Positions 61,526-64,000 of a DNA stretch of 64,000 bases are shown here, piece after piece. The notes beneath the pieces were generated by a model that did not search any database, was not told where the DNA came from, and saw nothing but the letters and a program-made list of their open reading frames with translations. Both the position numbers and the translations under genes were made by a program. The DNA is from Rhododendron vialii (Eukaryota > Streptophyta > Magnoliopsida > Ericales > Ericaceae), in the NCBI RefSeq assembly GCF_030253575.1, contig NC_080559.1, forward strand, positions 3,494,501 through 3,558,500, in the 5' to 3' direction. Position 1 is the stretch's first letter. The number at the start of each line of letters is the position of its first letter.

Positions 61526-62173
61526 GAGGAAAGTTTACTTTCACTCCCTGTGGTTATCGTCATGTGAGGATACTCCCTTATGGTTCAAAACTGACCACAT
61601 AACCTACATGTGGTTTTGAAAATGTGCGGATAGACCCCATACCGTCATGTTTTCCATCCATATTAACGGAGGTGTATCTCACACACCACTAGAATGTAAT
61701 CTGAGTCGTTCATAATGTATTAAATAAAGAATAGAGTATTTCTGTAAAAAATCATCTCAATCAGGTATCAATAACCCAGTGATCTAATTTTTAGTAAATT
61801 CAAATTTGAAATTTTGATTTCATAACAAAATCGATTTGACCATGAACTTTTTATTTTTTAATTGACTTGAATTTTGGCATAGACGTAGTACTCGTCAAAA
61901 TTTACAATGTCAACGGTTTAGATTCAATTGTTGGTATACGGGATGGTGTGGTTAGATTTAAAAAAGAAGAAGAATCAAGGGACGTAATGGAGGTATAACG
62001 GTCTTTTAATGTTGTGTCCGTTAATATGGATGAAAAACATGACGGCAGGGGGTCTACCCGCACATTTTCAAAACCACAGGTATGTTATATGGTCAGTTTT
62101 AAACTATAAGGAGGGTATCCATCCACACATGGCGATAATCACAGGGGGTGAAAAGTGAAAGTGGACTTTTCTC
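61526..62173. mobile_element. Mutator-like element, 648 bp, arms about 150 bp
   Basis: Left arm GAGGAAAGTTTACTTTCACT and right arm AGTGAAAGTGGACTTTTCTC; inner arms ATGTTTTCCATCCATATTAA / TTAATATGGATGAAAAACAT. Perfect 9 bp duplications TACAAATAT at 61517-61525 and 62174-62182. Non-coding. The phrase style (CTCCCTGTGGTTATCGTC) resembles the 48953-50118 element, but the termini differ. Confidence 0.9.
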
Positions 62174-62182
62174 TACAAATAT

Positions 62183-62849
62183 GGTTGAACTCGAATCACT
62201 AAGCTAGGAACTGCAAGAAACCACTTGGTGGTTAACCATGTACTATTACTTCCTCGAATTATTTGTTACTACTGTGTCACAAGCCATTGCCGCTTGCCAT
62301 CACTATGGCCTAGTTCACTTGCACTCAGTAACCATTGAAGACTGCCAAGGAAGGGAAAAAAAACAGAGCGACGCGATAGTAGTACTGGACCTCTCAAAAG
62401 AAGTACATTTTCATGAACACTTTTTTACACATTTTTTCACTGATTAAAAAGTCTAATTGAATTTTTTTTAATGGTGCAAAAATATAACTCCATCTCATTA
62501 AGTATTTATTCGTAAAAATTTAAATTTTCTTCATAATTTGAAAGAATTCATTAATATCTATTGATCTGTAAAAAAAGGTTTGAATTTTTTAATTTAAAGG
62601 AAAAATTGCATTTCATAGAGGCTTAAGTTTGCGTTATGAACATTTATTTAAGAACAAAAAAAATATAAAAATTCATTTATATTCGTAGAAGTATTTTTTT
62701 TCTCGAGAAAATGTGTGTTTTTTTTAAATTTGAAAAAAGGGACAAACAAAAGGGTACAGACTAGACCCACAAAGGTTTCATGCACATGAACCCTGGTGTA
62801 ATACCCGCTTGATTTGTTTTCGGAATTGGAACTAAAAAACCCCTCAAAT

Positions 62850-62851
<2 letters not shown>
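62183..62851. other. intergenic, AT-rich
   Basis: The frame at 62238-62447 reads FLELFVTTVSQAIAACHHYGLVHL, faintly like a kinase subdomain (AIAACHxxGxVHxD) but without the catalytic D or following motifs. Nothing else seen. Confidence 0.35.
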
Positions 62852-62895
<44 letters not shown>

Positions 62896-62900
62896 AGGGA
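62852..62900. repeat. (GA)n repeat in the 5' leader of the 62902 gene
   Basis: GA units, then GGGAGA units, ending directly before the ATG at 62902. Confidence 0.95.
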
Positions 62901-62901
62901 A

Positions 62902-63014
62902 ATGCCGAGGATATCGAGTGTGTTGCGGAAGGGTCGCAAAGCTATTCAAGAGTTGGATCTCCTCAAAGTCTTACAGTCCGAAATCAGGCACGAAGACTCC
63001 TCTAATCCTTTCCA

Positions 63015-63015
<1 letters not shown>
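62902..63015 (+). CDS. mitochondrial glycoprotein (MAM33/p32)-like, first exon only
   Basis: 38 codons in phase 0, MPRISSVLRKGRKAIQELDL and LKVLQSEIRHEDSSNPFQ, then donor CAG/GTTTCT at 63016. In plant MAM33-like proteins the mature part starts with LLKVLQSEIxHELSSNPFQ after a basic leader with RKGRKA; the basic, acid-poor start fits a mitochondrial presequence. Family members are acidic doughnut-shaped trimers of the mitochondrial matrix; roles differ among members. No second exon was recognised before 64000, so the gene is cut by the window edge or has a long first intron. Assignment rests on this short exon alone. GA repeats before and CT repeats after it flank the exon. Confidence 0.6.

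Positions 63016-63017
<2 letters not shown>

Positions 63018-63059
<42 letters not shown>
63018..63059. repeat. (TC)n repeat at the start of intron 1
   Basis: About 21 TC units beginning two bases after the donor GT. Confidence 0.95.
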
Positions 63060-63061
<2 letters not shown>

Positions 63062-64000
63062 ATATATACTTTGTGGTACTAGTTGTTCTTTAATCTCTCC
63101 TATTTTTTGTTGTATGTCAAAGAGCGAAAGAATCAGTTTCCATTATAAAATCAGAAGACGAGTTTCAAAAATGAAATGAAATTAACGAAACAAGTTTCAG
63201 AAAACGAAAGGCACAAATGGAAATTTAAAAGAGTAATAACGAAAATAATGATAATCACCAGCAGGGTTTGCATTTCAAAGCATTAGTGTGTATTTGGTTA
63301 TCAAATGAAACTTCATACGAATACATTGAATGGGAAAAGAAATGAATTTGAAAAGCACAGAGGCTTTTTGTATTTTCTGTTGAACTCTTTAGTACGGAGT
63401 AACTTGTAAGGAATTTCTTTGCCCTTGGTTTGTTATTGCATTGATTTATCCGCCCCCCCGCACCCCCAAAAATTATGAATTTCCAAGAAACCTGCTTTAC
63501 AATGAAGTGATGAACCTAGTATTTGAGAATATTGTGCAAATAGCTGAAATGCTGCAGTTTTCACTCTTAGTTTTGGGCATAGTTGTTAGAATCGCATGAT
63601 TCATGATTCGATTCACAATTTACACAAAAACGATACAAATCTAAAGGTGAATCAAGATTTATATAGAATCAGTGGTGAATCGTATTATTCACGATTCTTG
63701 CAAAAAGGATACGAATCTAGGGGTGAATCAAGGTTTATCACAATTGTTGCATACTTGCATTTAACTAATATGAAATCACTTTTGAGTAATTTCACAAATC
63801 GGTCTTTTTAACTCTTGTATCCTCGAAATCGTAGATTGGGAAAGGGCTCAAAGCCTCGGACCATTTCACATATGTTGCCATATAAGCTAGTTTCGTAGCT
63901 ATTAGGCTACTAACTTTTATTGTGTTAAGGCTAAGCTTTCATTTACGGAGATATGTGCAATTAGTTGCAACAACCATATAATGAGTGTAAAAGTTGTTGA
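63060..64000. other. presumed intron 1 of the 62902 gene
   Basis: No exon recognised. 63580-63740 contains repeated GATTCATGATTCGATTCAC-like phrases and CAAAxxGATACxAATCTAxxGGTGAATCAA twice, an unnamed short repeat. Confidence 0.35.

Noticed and set aside
62238-62447. Kinase-like phrase AIAACHHYGLVHL
   Set aside because: No catalytic D after VH, no DFG or APE motif and no flanking kinase sequence; likely chance.

Overview
The window looks like nuclear DNA from a woody eudicot, perhaps an asterid of the Ericales type. That placement is inference only, from the style of the kelch-like pseudogene, the many GA/CT microsatellites and the UGT repertoire. Genes are few and contain introns, intergenic DNA is AT-rich, and most of the sequence is transposon debris of many superfamilies, often nested. 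No rRNA, tRNA, CRISPR array or prokaryote-style operon is visible.

Layout. 0-9 kb: a hAT terminus, an ankyrin-type exon fragment, a 1.3 kb long-inverted-repeat element and a broken kelch-repeat gene (minus strand, 7252-8564). 9.1-17.1 kb: a duplicated segment present twice. One copy is split by a 4.5 kb Helitron complex (9262-13795, minus strand); the other (16383-17062) is an empty site for that Helitron but carries a CACTA MITE. 17-24 kb: SINE, hAT MITE, microsatellites, a Mutator-like MITE and an 886 bp retroposon with an 11 bp target duplication. 24.2-28.7 kb: a four-exon Y14/RBM8A-like exon-junction-complex gene with a GC-AG intron and introns holding a SINE, a hAT element and a nested Stowaway. 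29.5-36.5 kb: a tandem pair of UGT87A-like glycosyltransferases; the first is frameshifted, the second is intact (466 aa). 37-45 kb: intergenic DNA with MITEs. 45.48-46.91 kb: an intact intronless zeatin O-glucosyltransferase-like UGT (474 aa) with a MITE just upstream of its TATA box. 47-52 kb: a dense MITE cluster, including a 1,166 bp near-perfect palindrome with a 9 bp target duplication. 53.7 kb: an orphan PLATZ zinc-binding exon. 57.64-58.68 kb: an intact intronless GT64 glycosyltransferase (EPC1/GMT1-like). 60.8-61.3 kb: a LINE-type RNase H remnant. 61.5-62.2 kb: a Mutator-like element. 62.9 kb to the right edge: first exon of a mitochondrial-glycoprotein (MAM33/p32)-like gene.

The intact genes do not form a pathway. 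Two are small-molecule UDP-glycosyltransferases, one is a Golgi sphingolipid-type glycosyltransferase, one is an mRNA-processing factor and one is probably a mitochondrial matrix protein. What stands out is how often the transposons can be resolved to the base through target duplications, and how often MITEs sit in promoters and introns of the intact genes. I found no clearly new enzymatic or defence system. The best leads are the Helitron with an in-window empty site, the giant palindrome with its MITE cluster, and the short Y14 paralog.
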